Shown: positions 1 through 12,880 of the stretch, in pieces
Numbering within the stretch: the stretch's first letter is position 1
Layout of the letters: every line of letters starts with the position of its first letter
NCBI RefSeq assembly: GCF_022179325.1
Contig: NZ_BPQQ01000004.1
Location: 62,001-126,000, forward strand
DNA length: 64,000 nt
Direction of reading: 5' to 3'
DNA from: Methylobacterium isbiliense
GTDB taxonomy: Bacteria > Pseudomonadota > Alphaproteobacteria > Rhizobiales > Beijerinckiaceae
Translations under genes and position numbers: made by a program
Notes under the pieces: model-generated
The model's database searches: none
Told to the model about the DNA's origin: nothing
What the model saw: the letters and a program-made list of their open reading frames with translations, nothing else

Positions 1-174
1 CACCAGTTCCCTTCAGCCCCGCGCGCAGGACACGTCCCGCGCCGCGGGGCGACACGACGGAATGGCTTCTCACATCAGGGCCGGCCCGCCTGACTGACGG
101 TTCCCGCCGTGACGGCTCCTCTCGCCGTCCGGGTCCGCAGGCGGTCCGCAGGATTCAAGGGCGGAACGACGACG

Positions 175-1584
175 ATGCAGGTGACCGAGACCAAGTCCGA
201 GGGGCTCAAGCGCGAATTCCAGGTGGTGCTCGCCGCGGCCGAACTCGAAGACCGGCTCACGAACGAACTGGCCGGGATCAAGGACAAGGTCCAGCTGAAG
301 GGCTTCCGCCCCGGCAAGGTGCCGGTGGCGCACCTGCGCCGGGTCTACGGCCGGTCGATCATGGCCGACGTGGTGCAGAACGCCGTCACCGAGGCCAACC
401 AGAAGATCGTCGAGGACAACAAGCTCAAGCTCGCCCTCGAGCCCCGGATCGAGATGCCGGAGGACAAGGCCGAGATCGAGAAGGCGCTCGACGCCAAGGC
501 CGACCTCGCCTTCACGGTCGCCCTGGAGGTGATGCCGACCTTCGACCTCGTCGACCTGTCGGACGTCAGCCTGACGAAGCCCGTCGCCACGGCCTCGGAC
601 GAGGAGGTGGAGACCGCCATCACCCGCATGGCCGAGCAGAACCGCTCCTTCGAGGACCGGCCCGAGGGCGAGGCGGCGCAGAGCGGCGACCGCGTGGTGA
701 TCGACTTCGTCGGCCGCATCGACGGCGAGGCGTTCGAGGGCGGCAGCGCCGAGGACGCCAACCTCGACCTCGGCTCCAACACCTTCATCCCGGGCTTCGA
801 GGACCAGCTCGTCGGTGCCAAGGCCGGCGAGGCCCGCGCCGTCACGGTGACCTTCCCGGAGGCCTACCCGGCCGCGAACCTCGCCGGCAAGGAAGCCGTC
901 TTCGACGTGACCGTGAAGGCCGTGAAGGCCCCGGCCGAGACCAAGATCGACGACGAGCTCGCCAAGGCGTTCGGGCTCGACAGCCTCGACGCCCTCAAGG
1001 AGGCGGTGCGCGGCTCGCTCTCGCAGGAGCTCGAAGCGCAGTCCCGCCGCCGGGTGAAGAAGGCGCTGCTCGACGCGCTCGATGCGCGCTACGCCTTCGA
1101 GCTGCCCCCGAGCCTCGTGCACCAGGAATTCGCCGCCGTCTGGGCGCAGGTCGAGAGCGACCTCAAGAGCCGCGGCAAGACCTTCGAGGACGAGGGCACC
1201 ACCGAGGAGCAGGCGCAGGCGGAGTACCGCCGCATCGCCGAGCGCCGGGTGCGCCTCGGACTCGTCCTTGCGCAGGCCGGCGAGAGCGCCGATATCAAGG
1301 TCTCGGACGATGAGGTGAATCAGGCGCTCATCGCCCGGCTGCGCCAGTTCCCGGGGCAGGAGCGGGAGGTCTACGACTTCTACCGCAAGAACCCCCAGGC
1401 GATGGCCGAGCTGCGGGCGCCGCTGTTCGAGGAGAAGGTGGTTGACCACGTCCTCGGGCAGGTCAAACTCGTCGAGGAGCCCGTCTCGAAGGAGGCGCTG
1501 TTCGCCGACGACGAGGAGGATGCGGCCCCGGCCGCCGAGCCCTCGTCCGAGGAGACCGCGAAGAACGAGACTGGCGCGGCCTGA
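175..1584 (+). CDS. tig: Trigger factor, ribosome-associated peptidyl-prolyl isomerase chaperone
   Basis: 469 aa, the usual length. Trigger factor docks at the ribosomal exit tunnel and shields nascent chains in the cytoplasm. The N-terminal ribosome-binding domain carries the signature [12 protein letters not shown] (about residues 44-55). The FKBP-like isomerase domain follows ([20 protein letters not shown], about 170-190), then a helical C-terminal chaperone arm ending in an acidic, Ala/Glu-rich tail. The ATG at 175 is chosen over the frame-open ATG at 109 because family members begin MQVTET just before the conserved domain. It is first in the chaperone/protease cluster tig-clpP-clpX-lon, a classic order in alphaproteobacteria. 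Confidence 0.97.
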   Translation: MQVTETKSEGLKREFQVVLAAAELEDRLTNELAGIKDKVQLKGFRPGKVPVAHLRRVYGRSIMADVVQNAVTEANQKIVEDNKLKLALEPRIEMPEDKAEIEKALDAKADLAFTVALEVMPTFDLVDLSDVSLTKPVATASDEEVETAITRMAEQNRSFEDRPEGEAAQSGDRVVIDFVGRIDGEAFEGGSAEDANLDLGSNTFIPGFEDQLVGAKAGEARAVTVTFPEAYPAANLAGKEAVFDVTVKAVKAPAETKIDDELAKAFGLDSLDALKEAVRGSLSQELEAQSRRRVKKALLDALDARYAFELPPSLVHQEFAAVWAQVESDLKSRGKTFEDEGTTEEQAQAEYRRIAERRVRLGLVLAQAGESADIKVSDDEVNQALIARLRQFPGQEREVYDFYRKNPQAMAELRAPLFEEKVVDHVLGQVKLVEEPVSKEALFADDEEDAAPAAEPSSEETAKNETGAA

Positions 1585-1650
1585 TCCGGCCCGCGGCCCT
1601 CGCACGGGCGGCGGACCGGGCGGGCCGAGGCGCTCCCGATTCGCCGACAC

Positions 1651-1677
1651 CCCGGCCGCAGCGGCGCGGCCGGGTTT
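1651..1677 (+). terminator. Hairpin between tig and clpP
   Basis: A perfect 9-bp GC stem (CCCGGCCGC / GCGGCCGGG) with a 6-nt loop and a short TTT run follows tig and ends 22 nt before clpP. It probably attenuates tig readthrough, so clpP may depend partly on its own promoter. Inferred from sequence only. Confidence 0.5.
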
Positions 1678-1698
1678 CCCACTCGCAGGGCCACCCCG

Positions 1699-2325
1699 AT
1701 GAGAGATCCCGTCGACTACTACAACAGCGCGCTCGTGCCCATGGTGGTCGAGCAGTCGAGCCGCGGCGAGCGCGCCTTCGACATTTACTCGCGCCTGTTG
1801 CGCGAACGCATCATCTTCCTGACCGGGCCGGTCGAGGACTACTCCGCCTCGCTGATCGTGGCGCAGTTGCTGTTCCTCGAAGCCGAGAACCCGAAGAAGG
1901 AGATCTCCTTCTACATCAACTCGCCGGGCGGCGTGGTCACCTCCGGCCTGTCGATCTACGACACGATGCAGTTCATCCGCTGCCCCGTGGCCACGCTCTG
2001 CGTCGGCCAGGCGGCCTCGATGGGCTCGCTCCTGCTCGCCGCCGGCGAGGCCGGCCATCGCTTCGCCCTGCCGAACGCCCGGATCATGGTGCACCAGCCC
2101 TCCGGCGGCTTCCAGGGCCAAGCCACCGACATCCTCATCCACGCCCGCGAGATCGAGGCCCTGAAGCGGCGCCTCAACGAGATCTACGTCAAGCACACCG
2201 GCCGCGACTACGACACCATCGAGCAGGGCCTGGAGCGCGACAACTTCATGACCGCCGACGCGGCCAAGGAGTGGGGCCTGATCGACGAGGTGCTGCAGAA
2301 GCGGGCCGAGGCGCCCGCCGCCTGA
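1699..2325 (+). CDS. clpP: ATP-dependent Clp protease proteolytic subunit
   Basis: 208 aa, full length. This serine peptidase forms the tetradecameric barrel that degrades substrates unfolded by ClpX or ClpA. The catalytic triad is visible: Ser107 in GQAASMGS, His132 in [10 protein letters not shown] and Asp181 in LERDNFM, offset by ten residues from E. coli numbering. A handle helix and the SPGGVVTSG strand precede them. It lies upstream of clpX, its cognate unfoldase, on the same strand, 244 nt apart. Confidence 0.98.
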   Translation: MRDPVDYYNSALVPMVVEQSSRGERAFDIYSRLLRERIIFLTGPVEDYSASLIVAQLLFLEAENPKKEISFYINSPGGVVTSGLSIYDTMQFIRCPVATLCVGQAASMGSLLLAAGEAGHRFALPNARIMVHQPSGGFQGQATDILIHAREIEALKRRLNEIYVKHTGRDYDTIEQGLERDNFMTADAAKEWGLIDEVLQKRAEAPAA

Positions 2326-2569
2326 GCCGGAACGCCGCCGGTCCCCTCGGGATTAACCAACCCCCGGAGCCGATGCGGCCTTTTGGCGAGGCCGTGTCGC
2401 TTTCGTGGGATTGATCCGGAGGTGGCTGCGTGTTTGCATCACGATTCTGCGTCGGGCACCCGGCCGCGTAGGCGAAGGCGGTGACTGTTTCTTTAGCCGG
2501 GTGCCACTATCTAGAGGGACGCGGCCCTCGCCCTCGGGGCGACGGCCCGTCGGGGACTTGGAGACCCAT

Positions 2570-3844
<1,275 letters not shown>

Positions 3845-3853
3845 CGGCTTCCG

Positions 3854-3877
3854 GGGCCGCCGCGACAGCGGCGGCCC
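3854..3877 (+). terminator. Terminator after clpX
   Basis: Perfect 10-bp GC stem (GGGCCGCCGC / GCGGCGGCCC) with a GACA loop, followed by TTC, 9 nt after the clpX stop codon. A plausible intrinsic terminator separating clpX from lon. Confidence 0.6.
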
Positions 3878-4113
3878 TTCGCGTCTCGACCCAGTGTTTC
3901 AACTCTTGCGGCCGGGGTGGCACGACGCTTGAAAGAAGCGCCAGCAGGGACCACCTCACCCTCACGCGGCGGCCGCACGCTCACTCGGAGGTGCGGTGCC
4001 GCGGCCCGGCCGCCTCTCCCTCCGACCCCCGCGGCCCGGTCGGACCCTCGTTCCGCCTGTTCATCCTCGAAGGTGCGGAACGTCAAGGGCGCCCCCATCA
4101 AGGAAGTCAGTCA

Positions 4114-6537
<2,424 letters not shown>

Positions 6538-6567
6538 CGCCACCGCTCACCGGCATCCCACGACATG

Positions 6568-6605
6568 AAGAAAGGCCCCGGACGTCGCCGTCCGGGGCCT
6601 TTCTT
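6568..6605. terminator. Two-way terminator between lon and the mucR-like gene
   Basis: A perfect 17-bp inverted repeat (AAGAAAGGCCCCGGACG and its complement) around a TCGC loop. A-rich on the left and T-rich on the right, it can end transcription from lon on the plus strand and from the convergent MucR-like gene on the minus strand. One of the clearest intrinsic terminators in the window. Confidence 0.9.
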
Positions 6606-6655
6606 GCTGTCCACGCCCCGCTCCGGCCGTGCGGCCGGGCGGGCCTGATCCCGGC

Positions 6656-7060
6656 TCAGGCGCTGCGGCGCCGGCCGAGCCCGCTGTTCTTCGCGAGTTC
6701 CGAGCGCTGGGCGGCGTAGTTGGCCGCCACCATCGGGTAATCGTGCGGCAGACCCCACTTCTGGCGGTACTGCTCGGGGGTGAGGCCGCGCGTCGAGAGG
6801 TGGCGCTTGAGCGACTTGTACTGCCGGCCGTCCTCCAGGCTGATGAGGTAGTCCGGCGTCACCGTCTTCTTGATCGGCATCAGGGGAACCGGCTTCTCCG
6901 GCTCGGCCGCCACGGGTGCCCGGAGCCGCACCAGCGACGTGTGCACGGCGCCGATCAGGCCGGGCAGATCGGCCAGCGGCACGGAGTTGTTCGAAACGTA
7001 GGCCGCGACGATGTCGGTGGCGCGTTCGATCAGTTCGATTTCTTGGTCTTGGTCCTGCAT
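6656..7060 (-). CDS. MucR/Ros-family transcriptional regulator lacking most zinc ligands
   Basis: 134 aa. MucR/Ros proteins are DNA-binding regulators of exopolysaccharide, motility and cell-cycle genes in alphaproteobacteria. The conserved core is present (SLEDGRQYKSLKRHL, LTPEQYRQKWGL, YPMVAANYAAQRS). The start at 7060 (MQDQDQEIEL) follows a GGAG motif; an upstream in-frame ATG at 7117 is less likely. By alignment in memory with Ros, the four zinc-ligand positions read Ser74, Asp77, His87 and Gly92, so only one ligand survives. Some Mesorhizobium Ros homologues are known to fold without zinc. It converges on lon. Confidence 0.92.
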   Translation of the reverse strand: MQDQDQEIELIERATDIVAAYVSNNSVPLADLPGLIGAVHTSLVRLRAPVAAEPEKPVPLMPIKKTVTPDYLISLEDGRQYKSLKRHLSTRGLTPEQYRQKWGLPHDYPMVAANYAAQRSELAKNSGLGRRRSA

Positions 7061-7429
7061 CGGGTGCTCCGGTTCACAGAGTGACAGCCCCATGCGTTCA
7101 GCGGGCCATCGCGTCAATGTTTATTTCGCGGAATGCGACAGTTTTACACGAGAGTATCGGATCGGTTTGGTTGCGATACGATCGGAGACGCCTGCGGCAG
7201 AGATCGACCGAGCCGACGTCTACCCATGCGCCAGGGTAATACAGGCCTTGCAGAGAAGGCTCGGCGATGCCGCCCGAGCCGCCGGCGCGCCGGGCCGGCC
7301 CCGCGCCCGCACGGCTGATTGTGCTGCGGCGGCCCCCGCCTCTATAACCCGCCTCTGTCTCATCGCGGCGGCGTCGAGGTCCTCCCCGGCGGGGATCTCC
7401 GCCCGCGCATCATCGCCCCGGGGAGTTCC
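7061..7429. other. Intergenic region between divergent mucR-like gene and yebC
   Basis: 369 nt without a convincing gene. The part at about 7110-7200 is distinctly AT-richer than its surroundings (for example the TTTATTTCGC and GTTTTACACG stretches). This is the likely promoter zone of the mucR-like gene, which in this family usually regulates itself, and perhaps of yebC. No tRNA or riboswitch-like fold was recognised. Confidence 0.4.
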
Positions 7430-8176
7430 ATGGCCGGTCATTCGCAGTTCAAGAACATCATGCACCGCAAGGGCCGCGTCGATGCGGTCCGCTCGAAGGT
7501 CTTCGGCAAGCTCGCGCGCGAGATCACGGTCGCGGCCAAGCTCGGCACCCCCGATCCGGCCATGAACCCGCGCCTGCGCGCGGCGGTCCTCGCCGCCCGC
7601 GCCGAGAACATGCCCAAGGACAACATCGAGCGGGCGATCAAGAAGGCGGCCGGCGGCGACGCCGAAACCTACGAGGAGATCCGCTACGAGGGCTACGGCC
7701 CGGGCGGCGCGGCCCTGATCGTCGAGGCGCAGACCGACAACCGCAACCGCACCGCCTCCGACGTCCGCTCGGCCTTCACCAAGGCCGGGGGCAGCCTCGC
7801 GGAGACCGGGGCGGTGTCCTTCATGTTCGACCATGTCGGCCTCGTCGCCTTCGAGGCGGGCGTGGCGGATGCCGACACGATGCTGGAGGCCGCCATCGAG
7901 GCGGGGGCCGACGACGTGCGGTCGGACGAGAGCGGCCATGAGGTCACCTGCGAGCAGGGGGCGCTCGGCGAGGTCGCCAAGGCGCTGGAGGCCCGTTTCG
8001 GCGAGCCCCGCCGCACGGCCCTGGTCTGGCGCCCGCAGAACACCGTCGAGGTCGACGACGAGACCGCCGAGAAGCTGGTCCGTCTCGTCGAGATGATCGA
8101 GGACCAGGACGACGTCCAGAACGTGTTCGTGAACTTCGCGGTCTCGGACGCCGTGATGGCCAAGCTCCAGGCTTGA
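7430..8176 (+). CDS. YebC/PmpR family protein (probable translation or transcription regulator)
   Basis: 248 aa. YebC-family proteins have been described as DNA-binding regulators and more recently as factors that relieve ribosome stalling, so the exact role is uncertain. The signature [19 protein letters not shown] opens the protein, followed by the conserved [13 protein letters not shown] and a central IKKAAGG and [13 protein letters not shown] segment. The ATG at 7430 has a GGGAG site 5 nt upstream. In many alphaproteobacteria yebC neighbours ruvC; no ruv gene is seen here. Confidence 0.95.
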   Translation: MAGHSQFKNIMHRKGRVDAVRSKVFGKLAREITVAAKLGTPDPAMNPRLRAAVLAARAENMPKDNIERAIKKAAGGDAETYEEIRYEGYGPGGAALIVEAQTDNRNRTASDVRSAFTKAGGSLAETGAVSFMFDHVGLVAFEAGVADADTMLEAAIEAGADDVRSDESGHEVTCEQGALGEVAKALEARFGEPRRTALVWRPQNTVEVDDETAEKLVRLVEMIEDQDDVQNVFVNFAVSDAVMAKLQA

Positions 8177-8268
8177 ACCCCCAGACTTGAGGCGGGCCAC
8201 ACGGCTTCGTGACTTGGGACGGCACATCGTGCCGTTCCCCTGCCGCAATGCCGTGATGTCTTGCCCGC

Positions 8269-8484
8269 ATGACGGACTGGAATGAACCGGCGCAGGTCGT
8301 GGTCTGGCCCGAGGCCGAGGGTGACGAGCCGCAGGATCGCGGGACCGTGACGCTGCGCGAGGCGGTGCGGACGGCCCGGGCGGCCCCGCGCGAGCGCCGG
8401 ATCTGGATCATCATGGCGGACGGCCACATCCTGCGCCCCGGCGAGATCGCGGCCCTGACGGCGGAGCTGCCGCCGGAGGCGTGA
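8269..8484 (+). CDS. Small hypothetical protein
   Basis: 71 aa, acidic, with no recognised domain. The core TVTLREAVRTA and a short strand-like IWIIMADGHILRP could fold as a small alpha/beta unit. There is no clear ribosome-binding site. It lies between yebC and the antiporter gene on the same strand. Codon use matches its neighbours, and an ORF of this composition is plausible, but function is unknown. Confidence 0.6.
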   Translation: MTDWNEPAQVVVWPEAEGDEPQDRGTVTLREAVRTARAAPRERRIWIIMADGHILRPGEIAALTAELPPEA

Positions 8485-8603
8485 GCCTCGCTCATACCCG
8501 CAGGGTGTATAAGGGCGCGGGCTGCCCTATCTGTCTCCGGCTTCAGCAGTCTTCGCCGAAGCGCTCGCCGCTGCGGCCGAGCCCATGCTGTTCCCGGGAG
8601 CCC

Positions 8604-10148
8604 ATGCTCGTCTTCGAATGGATCGTCGGCGTCCTGATGGCCGCCGTGCTGCTGGCGGCCCTGGCACGGCGGCTGAGAGCCCCGTTTCCGGCATTGCTCG
8701 CCCTCGGGGGGGTCGGACTCGCCTTCGTGCCGGGCGTGCCGGAACTGCGGCTCGATCCCGATCTCGTGCTGGCGCTGTTCCTCGCGCCGGTGCTGCTCGA
8801 TGCCGGATTCGACACCTCGCTGCGCGACATGCGGGTGAACTGGCTGCCGATCGCCGGCCTCGTGATCGGCGCGGTCGGCCTCACCACGGCGGCGGTGGCC
8901 CTGGTGGTGCGCTGGCTGGTGCCGGACATGCCGCTCGCCGCCTGCATCGCGCTCGGCGCCATCGTGGCGCCGCCGGACGCGGTGGCGGCCCTCTCGGTGC
9001 TGCGTCACGTCTCGCTACCGCACCGCCTGGTCACCATCCTCAAGGGCGAGAGCCTGTTCAACGACGCCTCGTCGTTCCTGATCTACCGGTTCGCCGTTGC
9101 GGCGGCGGTAGGCGGCAGCGTCTCGGCCGGCGACGTGCTCCCGGCCTTCCTCGTCGGCGTGGTGGGCAGCCTCATCGCCGGCCCGGCGCTGGCATGGCTC
9201 TACGCCCAGCTCCTGCGCCGCGTCACCGATGCGCCGAGCACCATCGTGCTCCAGTTCGTCTCGACCTTCGGCGTCTGGCTGCTGGCGGAGCGGATCGGCC
9301 TGTCGAGCGTCCTCACGGTCGTCACCTTCGGCATCACGCTGGCGCGCCTCTCGGCCACGATGACGCCCGCCCGCCTGCGCGTGCCCTCGAACGCCGTGTG
9401 GGAGACCGCGGTCTTCATCCTCAACGTGCTCGCCTTCGTGCTGATCGGCAGCCAGATCGGGCCGATCCTCGACGAGCTGGCGGCGCACGAGGGCGAGCAG
9501 GCCGCCCTCGTCGCCTCCCTCGTGGTCCTGACCGCCGTGCTGGTGCGCCTCGCCTGGGTGATGGGCGCCAACGGCGCGGCGCGGCTGGCGCGCCGCCTCG
9601 GGATGCTGCGGGGGCCGGCGCCCGCGAGCCTGCCGGCCGCCACCGTGGTCGCGTGGTGCGGCATGCGCGGCGTCGTCACGGCGGCGCTCGCCCTCGCGCT
9701 GCCGCAGGATTTTCCGCACCGGGACCTCGCGGTGCTCACCGCCTTCTGCGTCGTCCTCGGCACGCTGGTGCTGCAGGGCCTGAGCCTGCGGCCGCTCCTG
9801 GCGTGGTTCTCCCTGCGCGGCGACGACGTCGTCGGGCGCGAGGCGGGCGTCGCCCGGGCCGCGGCCTACCGCGCCGCCCTCGACAGCCTCGCGGGAGACC
9901 GCTCGCCGCACACGGCGGCGTTGCGCGACGAGTTCGAGGCCGCGCTGCGCGAGGCCGACCGGGACCGGGAGGGGAGGGCGCCCGCCGCCCTGCCGGCGGA
10001 CGCGCCGCGCCGCCGGGCGATCCGGGCCGCGCGCGGCGCGATCCATGACCTGCGCCAGCGCGGCGCGATCGGCGACGACGCCTATGCCTGCCTCGAGGAG
10101 GAACTGGACTGGGCGGAGCTGAGCGCCACGCCCCGCGACGACCTCTGA
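8604..10148 (+). CDS. Sodium:proton antiporter, CPA1 family
   Basis: 514 aa, about twelve predicted membrane helices and a charged cytoplasmic tail of roughly 100 residues. It exchanges Na+ (or K+) for H+ across the inner membrane. The family motifs LFLAPVLLDAGFDTSLRDM, the ion-binding stretch ALGAIVAPPDAVAAL and the segment KGESLFNDASSFLIY are characteristic of NhaP/NHE-type CPA1 exchangers. The start at 8604 (MLVFEWIVGVL) follows GGGAG and begins the first membrane helix; the frame stays open further upstream without support. Its stop codon sits inside the following terminator stem. Confidence 0.95.
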   Translation: MLVFEWIVGVLMAAVLLAALARRLRAPFPALLALGGVGLAFVPGVPELRLDPDLVLALFLAPVLLDAGFDTSLRDMRVNWLPIAGLVIGAVGLTTAAVALVVRWLVPDMPLAACIALGAIVAPPDAVAALSVLRHVSLPHRLVTILKGESLFNDASSFLIYRFAVAAAVGGSVSAGDVLPAFLVGVVGSLIAGPALAWLYAQLLRRVTDAPSTIVLQFVSTFGVWLLAERIGLSSVLTVVTFGITLARLSATMTPARLRVPSNAVWETAVFILNVLAFVLIGSQIGPILDELAAHEGEQAALVASLVVLTAVLVRLAWVMGANGAARLARRLGMLRGPAPASLPAATVVAWCGMRGVVTAALALALPQDFPHRDLAVLTAFCVVLGTLVLQGLSLRPLLAWFSLRGDDVVGREAGVARAAAYRAALDSLAGDRSPHTAALRDEFEAALREADRDREGRAPAALPADAPRRRAIRAARGAIHDLRQRGAIGDDAYACLEEELDWAELSATPRDDL

Positions 10149-10185
10149 CCCGCCGTCCGGACGGGATCGTCCGGACGGCGGGTCA
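10146..10185. terminator. Convergent terminator containing both stop codons
   Basis: A perfect 18-bp inverted repeat (TGACCCGCCGTCCGGACG and its complement) with a GGAT loop. The left arm begins with the TGA of the antiporter gene, and the right arm ends with TCA, the stop of the minus-strand phospholipase D gene. One hairpin therefore closes both convergent genes with no spacer. Confidence 0.85.
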
Positions 10186-11616
10186 GCTCCCGAACGGCCG
10201 CTCCGGGTCGAGCAGGTCGGCCCCGAGCAGGGGGTCAATGAGGCTGTCTTCCTCCGGCACGTCGAAGGGGCGCAGGGAGCGCGGGCCGCGGTTGAGGCGC
10301 CGCAGCGCCCCGAGGAGCGAGCCCTCCCGGGCGATCGCCTCCGTCACCCGTTCGGGCGGGAGGGCGAGGTGCTCGGCGACGAGCCGGTCGCGCAGGGCCG
10401 TGATGGTCGCGCGCGTCGCCGCATCGGTGCCCTCCACGGCCAAGTCGCATTCCGTGTCGAGCGCGACCGAGCGGTTGTTGAGGTTCGAGGAGCCGACCCG
10501 CAGCGCCGTGTCGTCCACGACGATGAGCTTGGAGTGCACCAGCACCTGGCACTCGCCGTCCCGGCCCTCGCAGCCCGGATAGCCGATGAAGAGGCGGCCC
10601 TCGCGGTCGGCGGCGCGCAGGCGGCGGATGATGCGGTCGCGCGGCGAGCCCATCGCCACGCGCTCGGGCAGGCTGTGCGAGCGGCGCGTGAGCACCACGA
10701 GGATCTCCGGGCCGCCCGGCCGCTCCAGCTGCTCGGCCAGGATGTCGGCGACGTAGGCCGCCGTGAGGTACTGGGCCTCGATGAAGACCGTGTGCCGGGC
10801 GCGCCGCAGCATGTCGGCGGTGAGCGCCGCCGCCTCCTCCACGCTCTCCTGGTCGGCGAGCGCCGGCATGGTGCGGGCGATGGCAACCGGGATGTCGGTG
10901 AAGTCGGCCGCGAGCCCCGCGGGCCAGAGCGGCGCCGCCCCGCCCAGGGGCGGCAGGGCCTCGCCGGTGGCGGCCCGCCAGCGCTCGCGCGCCAGTTCGC
11001 CGATCGCGCGGGCGGCCTCGCCGTCCACCGCCATCTGGGTGTCGTGGACCGGCCCGTAGGGCTCGCCGTCGGGATCGATCCGGCGCGGATCGTCGGGCCA
11101 GTGGTCGGGGGTGTCCCAGCGCCCCACCGTGAGGTCGATCCCGCCCGCGAAGGCGAGGGCATCGTCGATGCAGACGATCTTCTGGTGATGGGCGGCGTAG
11201 ATCGGGTGGCGCGTGTCGAGCTTCACGGCGATGCGCGGGTGCTTCATCCACTCGGCGCCGAACAGCATCGGCAGCGCCGCCCCCGGGCCGTGCACGGTGC
11301 CGATGCTCCACAGGAGGATGCGCAGGTGGAGATCGGGCCGCGCCTCCACGAGCAGGCGCAGGAACGGGCCGAGCGGCGGGGATTCCTCCTCCGGCGCGTC
11401 CTCGCGCAGGCGGATGCGGCCGTCGAAGTCCCAGCCGATGATGGTGATGCTGTGCCGGGCCTGCCGCAGCGCGCTCTCCAGCGCCGCGAAATAGGCGGCG
11501 GCGTCGATCAGCACCGCGGCGCGGCCGGCCCGCGCGACGCGCCAGCAGTTGCGGCCGGGCACGAACAGCTCCGCTTCCGCCTCCGGCCGCGCGGCCTGCA
11601 CCGGCACGTGGTCCAT
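10183..11616 (-). CDS. Phospholipase D-family protein
   Basis: 477 aa, two-domain PLD superfamily member. Both catalytic HKD motifs are intact: His144/Lys146/Asp151 in HHQKIVCID followed by GG, and His361/Lys363/Asp368 in HSKLIVVD followed by GSSNLNNRS. These enzymes hydrolyse phosphodiester bonds or transfer phosphatidyl groups. The domain spacing fits PLD/VTRT-type proteins rather than cardiolipin synthase, as no N-terminal membrane helices are present. The ATG at 11616 sits directly after GAGG; an alternative GTG at 11637 has a better-spaced AGGG and would add seven residues. Confidence 0.92.
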   Translation of the reverse strand: MDHVPVQAARPEAEAELFVPGRNCWRVARAGRAAVLIDAAAYFAALESALRQARHSITIIGWDFDGRIRLREDAPEEESPPLGPFLRLLVEARPDLHLRILLWSIGTVHGPGAALPMLFGAEWMKHPRIAVKLDTRHPIYAAHHQKIVCIDDALAFAGGIDLTVGRWDTPDHWPDDPRRIDPDGEPYGPVHDTQMAVDGEAARAIGELARERWRAATGEALPPLGGAAPLWPAGLAADFTDIPVAIARTMPALADQESVEEAAALTADMLRRARHTVFIEAQYLTAAYVADILAEQLERPGGPEILVVLTRRSHSLPERVAMGSPRDRIIRRLRAADREGRLFIGYPGCEGRDGECQVLVHSKLIVVDDTALRVGSSNLNNRSVALDTECDLAVEGTDAATRATITALRDRLVAEHLALPPERVTEAIAREGSLLGALRRLNRGPRSLRPFDVPEEDSLIDPLLGADLLDPERPFGS

Positions 11617-11740
11617 CCTCGTGGCTGCGTCCGACACTCTCGGCCCTCGTGTTCCCGGGGTCCGGCGGCACCCCACACCAGAACCACCGAGCGGGCGGAG
11701 CGTTGCAGCGCCGCACTGACGCGGCGGGCGCGTCCTTCGT

Positions 11741-12880
11741 CTAGCCCAGCACCCGGACGTGGTTGTCCCAGGCCCGGGCCGCGAGGTCGCTGCCGCCGAG
11801 GCGGCGCAGGGCCTGCCCGTCGGCGGCGCCCAGGGTGGCGACCCCGGCATGCCCGGAGGTGACCACGAACAGGCCCGCGGCCGCGCCGGCGGCCGGAGCG
11901 GCGGGCGCGACCCCGCAGACGTCCGGCATGCGCCGCCGGCCGAGATAGCGTCCGCTGCCCCGCTCGAAGAACGCCACCGTGTTGCCCCGCGGCGAGGTCG
12001 CCGCGATGACCCGCTCCGCGCCGCACAGCGCCACCGAGCCGACGTAGTTGTCGAGCGCCGCGAGGTCGTCCTCCGGCATCGGCAGCAGGCGCGGCGGACC
12101 ACCCCGCGGCAGCACGCCGACGAGGAGCGGACCGTCCTCCGGGGCGCCCTCCCACTGGCAGGCGAAGACCGCCTCGCCGTCGCCCGCCACCGCGAGGTGG
12201 CGGATGCTCAGGCCCCGCAGGGCAGGACCGAGATCGGCCTTGAGGAGCGCGCGGCCGCTCGCCGGATCGAGCAGGACGAGGCTCGGCGCCATCGCGTCGG
12301 GGTTCAGGATCTCGCGGCCGGTGCCGGGCTGGGTGCGCGTGCCGCCGTTGGCGATCAGGATCGGCCCGCCCGGCAGCAGGGCGAGATCGTGGGGGCCGAG
12401 GCCATGGGTCGGGCGCTCGTCCACCCGGGCATAGGCCGCGGCGGCGTCGTAGATCCCGAGCACGCCCTCGCCCGCGCCGGGATCGTCGGCGCCCGCGCGG
12501 TTCTCGGTGGCGTAGAGGAGCCGGCCGTTGGGCGAGAAGGTGCCGTGGCCGAAGAAGTGGCGGTCGGGCGGCGTGGTGATCAGGCGCAGCACCCTGCCGG
12601 TCGTGCGCTCCACCACGGCCGCCCAGTTGCCGGGCCGGCGGGCGAACACCACCACCTCGCCGTGGCCCGGCCGCGCCGCCGCGCCGTGGCCGCGGGCGGG
12701 CAGCCGCGTCGCGTAGAGGAGGCGCCCGTCGCCGTCGAAGGCCGCCACCGAGTCGCCCTCCCGTCCGCCCGGGTCGAGGCAGGCGGAGAGGTAGACGGGA
12801 CCGCCCGCCGCGGCGCGGCCGGGACCCGCGAGGGCGGCCGCGAGGGCGGCCAGGAAGGAGCGGCGGTCGAGCAGCTTCAA
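11741..12880 (-). CDS. DUF1513 domain protein, periplasmic, Tat-type leader
   Basis: 379 aa. The N-terminus LDRRSFLAALAAALAG is a twin-arginine-like export signal, followed by a repeat-rich beta-propeller-like domain (repeated blade-like stretches such as GRLLYAT, RVIAATSPRGNTVAFF). DUF1513 proteins accompany imelysin and di-haem oxidoreductase genes in iron-related loci; their reaction is not known. The best start is TTG at 12880, whose last bases form a TTGA overlap with the stop of the upstream imelysin gene, implying translational coupling. It is last in the five-gene operon 11741-18061. Confidence 0.88.
   Translation of the reverse strand: MKLLDRRSFLAALAAALAGPGRAAAGGPVYLSACLDPGGREGDSVAAFDGDGRLLYATRLPARGHGAAARPGHGEVVVFARRPGNWAAVVERTTGRVLRLITTPPDRHFFGHGTFSPNGRLLYATENRAGADDPGAGEGVLGIYDAAAAYARVDERPTHGLGPHDLALLPGGPILIANGGTRTQPGTGREILNPDAMAPSLVLLDPASGRALLKADLGPALRGLSIRHLAVAGDGEAVFACQWEGAPEDGPLLVGVLPRGGPPRLLPMPEDDLAALDNYVGSVALCGAERVIAATSPRGNTVAFFERGSGRYLGRRRMPDVCGVAPAAPAAGAAAGLFVVTSGHAGVATLGAADGQALRRLGGSDLAARAWDNHVRVLG

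Noticed and set aside
1-60. The first bases, CACCA, could be the 3' end of a tRNA upstream of tig.
   Set aside because: Only a few bases are available, no stem can be checked, and CACCA alone is not evidence.
70-2196. A 708-codon open frame antisense to tig and clpP, and many similar long frames antisense to lon, ppc and others.
   Set aside because: In very GC-rich DNA the opposite strand of a real gene lacks stops; these have Arg/Gly/His/Leu-biased, low-complexity products and no known domain.
3925-3960. CTTGAAA upstream of lon resembles a heat-shock sigma-32 -35 box.
   Set aside because: No fitting -10 element lies at the required spacing.
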